DNA from: an uncultured Thermotogae bacterium
GTDB lineage: Bacteria > Thermotogota > Thermotogae > Mesoaciditogales > Mesoaciditogaceae
Reading direction: 5' to 3'
Length of the DNA stretch: 64,000 nucleotides
Assembly (NCBI GenBank): GCA_913056255.1
Contig: CAJXLN010000005.1
Span: 16,193 to 80,192, forward strand
Position 1 is the first letter of the stretch. Every line of letters begins with the position of its first letter. The position numbers and the translations under genes are program-made. Under the pieces are notes generated by a model. The model was not told where the DNA came from. It saw nothing but the letters and a program-made list of their open reading frames with translations, and ran no database searches. Positions 63,956-64,000 of this stretch are shown here, piece after piece.

Positions 63956-64000
63956 GTGGAGATGTTGAGTGAGTTTGAACTATGCCCTTAATTTGTGCGT

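Overview
The window looks like a chromosome segment of a thermophilic or moderately thermophilic member of the Thermotogota. Reasons: roughly 40% GC; genes packed in short-overlap operons; many TTG and GTG starts behind strong Shine-Dalgarno (SD) sequences; a GH4 alpha-glucosidase that closely resembles Thermotoga AglA; a B12-dependent ribonucleotide reductase whose cysteine numbering (136, 323, 334 after splicing) nearly matches the T. maritima enzyme; FabK rather than FabI; and secreted starch-active enzymes. I cannot fix the genus from sequence alone. No phage, transposase, CRISPR array or rRNA is present.

Layout. 1-1.8 kb: end of a histidine-degradation operon (ftcD partial, hutI). 2-9.1 kb (+): rlmH, a CBS/DUF21 membrane protein, cdd, a secreted GH13 amylase-type enzyme, a DUF4139 secreted protein, a YqeK-like HD hydrolase and a divergent LCP (LytR) protein. 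9.1-18.7 kb (-): a purine-salvage/degradation operon (DegV, hotdog thioesterase, adenine deaminase, lone molybdenum hydroxylase large subunit, PLP lyase-like enzyme, 8-oxoguanine-deaminase-like amidohydrolase, M32 carboxypeptidase). 18.9-20.5 kb (+): a radical SAM enzyme with a very good promoter, next to a complete-looking fatty acid operon on the other strand (fabF, DegV-like, fabZ, fabH, fabK, fabD, acpP; no fabG). 26.5-35.6 kb (-): valS-folC-ruvA-glmU-prs-rplY-pth-McsA-like-yigZ housekeeping operon. 35.7-40.4 kb (+): small membrane protein, rubredoxin-reductase-like flavoprotein, ferritin-like protein, secreted protein, aminotransferase. 40.7-47.1 kb (+): WecA/TagO-type transferase, TGS-linked nucleoside kinase, and nrdJ carrying a 360-residue intein and preceded by twin NrdR boxes. 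47.2-53.7 kb: GGDEF protein, ATP-grasp ligase, a 630-bp repeat-rich noncoding island, uridine kinase, secreted phospholipase-D-type protein. 53.7-59.4 kb (-): flagellar rod/ring operon flgF-G-A-H-I-J plus nrnA. 59.6-62.2 kb (-): MFS transporter, RNase P RNA, surE, and tRNAs Arg(TCG), His(GTG), Arg(TCT). 62.3-63.7 kb (+): GH4 alpha-glucosidase.

The most unusual signals are noncoding or at gene boundaries: (i) three families of dispersed, hairpin-forming repeats (family A around 26.4 and 50.4-50.7 kb; family B at 50.7 and 63.9 kb; family C at 1.8 and 24.8 kb, each C copy beginning at the stop codon of the upstream gene); (ii) an intein placed exactly before the catalytic thiyl-radical cysteine of NrdJ, with a second LAGLIDADG motif that has lost its acidic residue; (iii) hutI with no ATG/GTG/TTG start for its conserved N-terminus, but an ATA codon behind a strong SD; (iv) rnpB squeezed between surE and the MFS gene. 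The radical SAM enzyme beside the fatty acid operon is a candidate for membrane-spanning lipid synthesis. All identifications rest on reading translated sequence and motifs; no database search was run.
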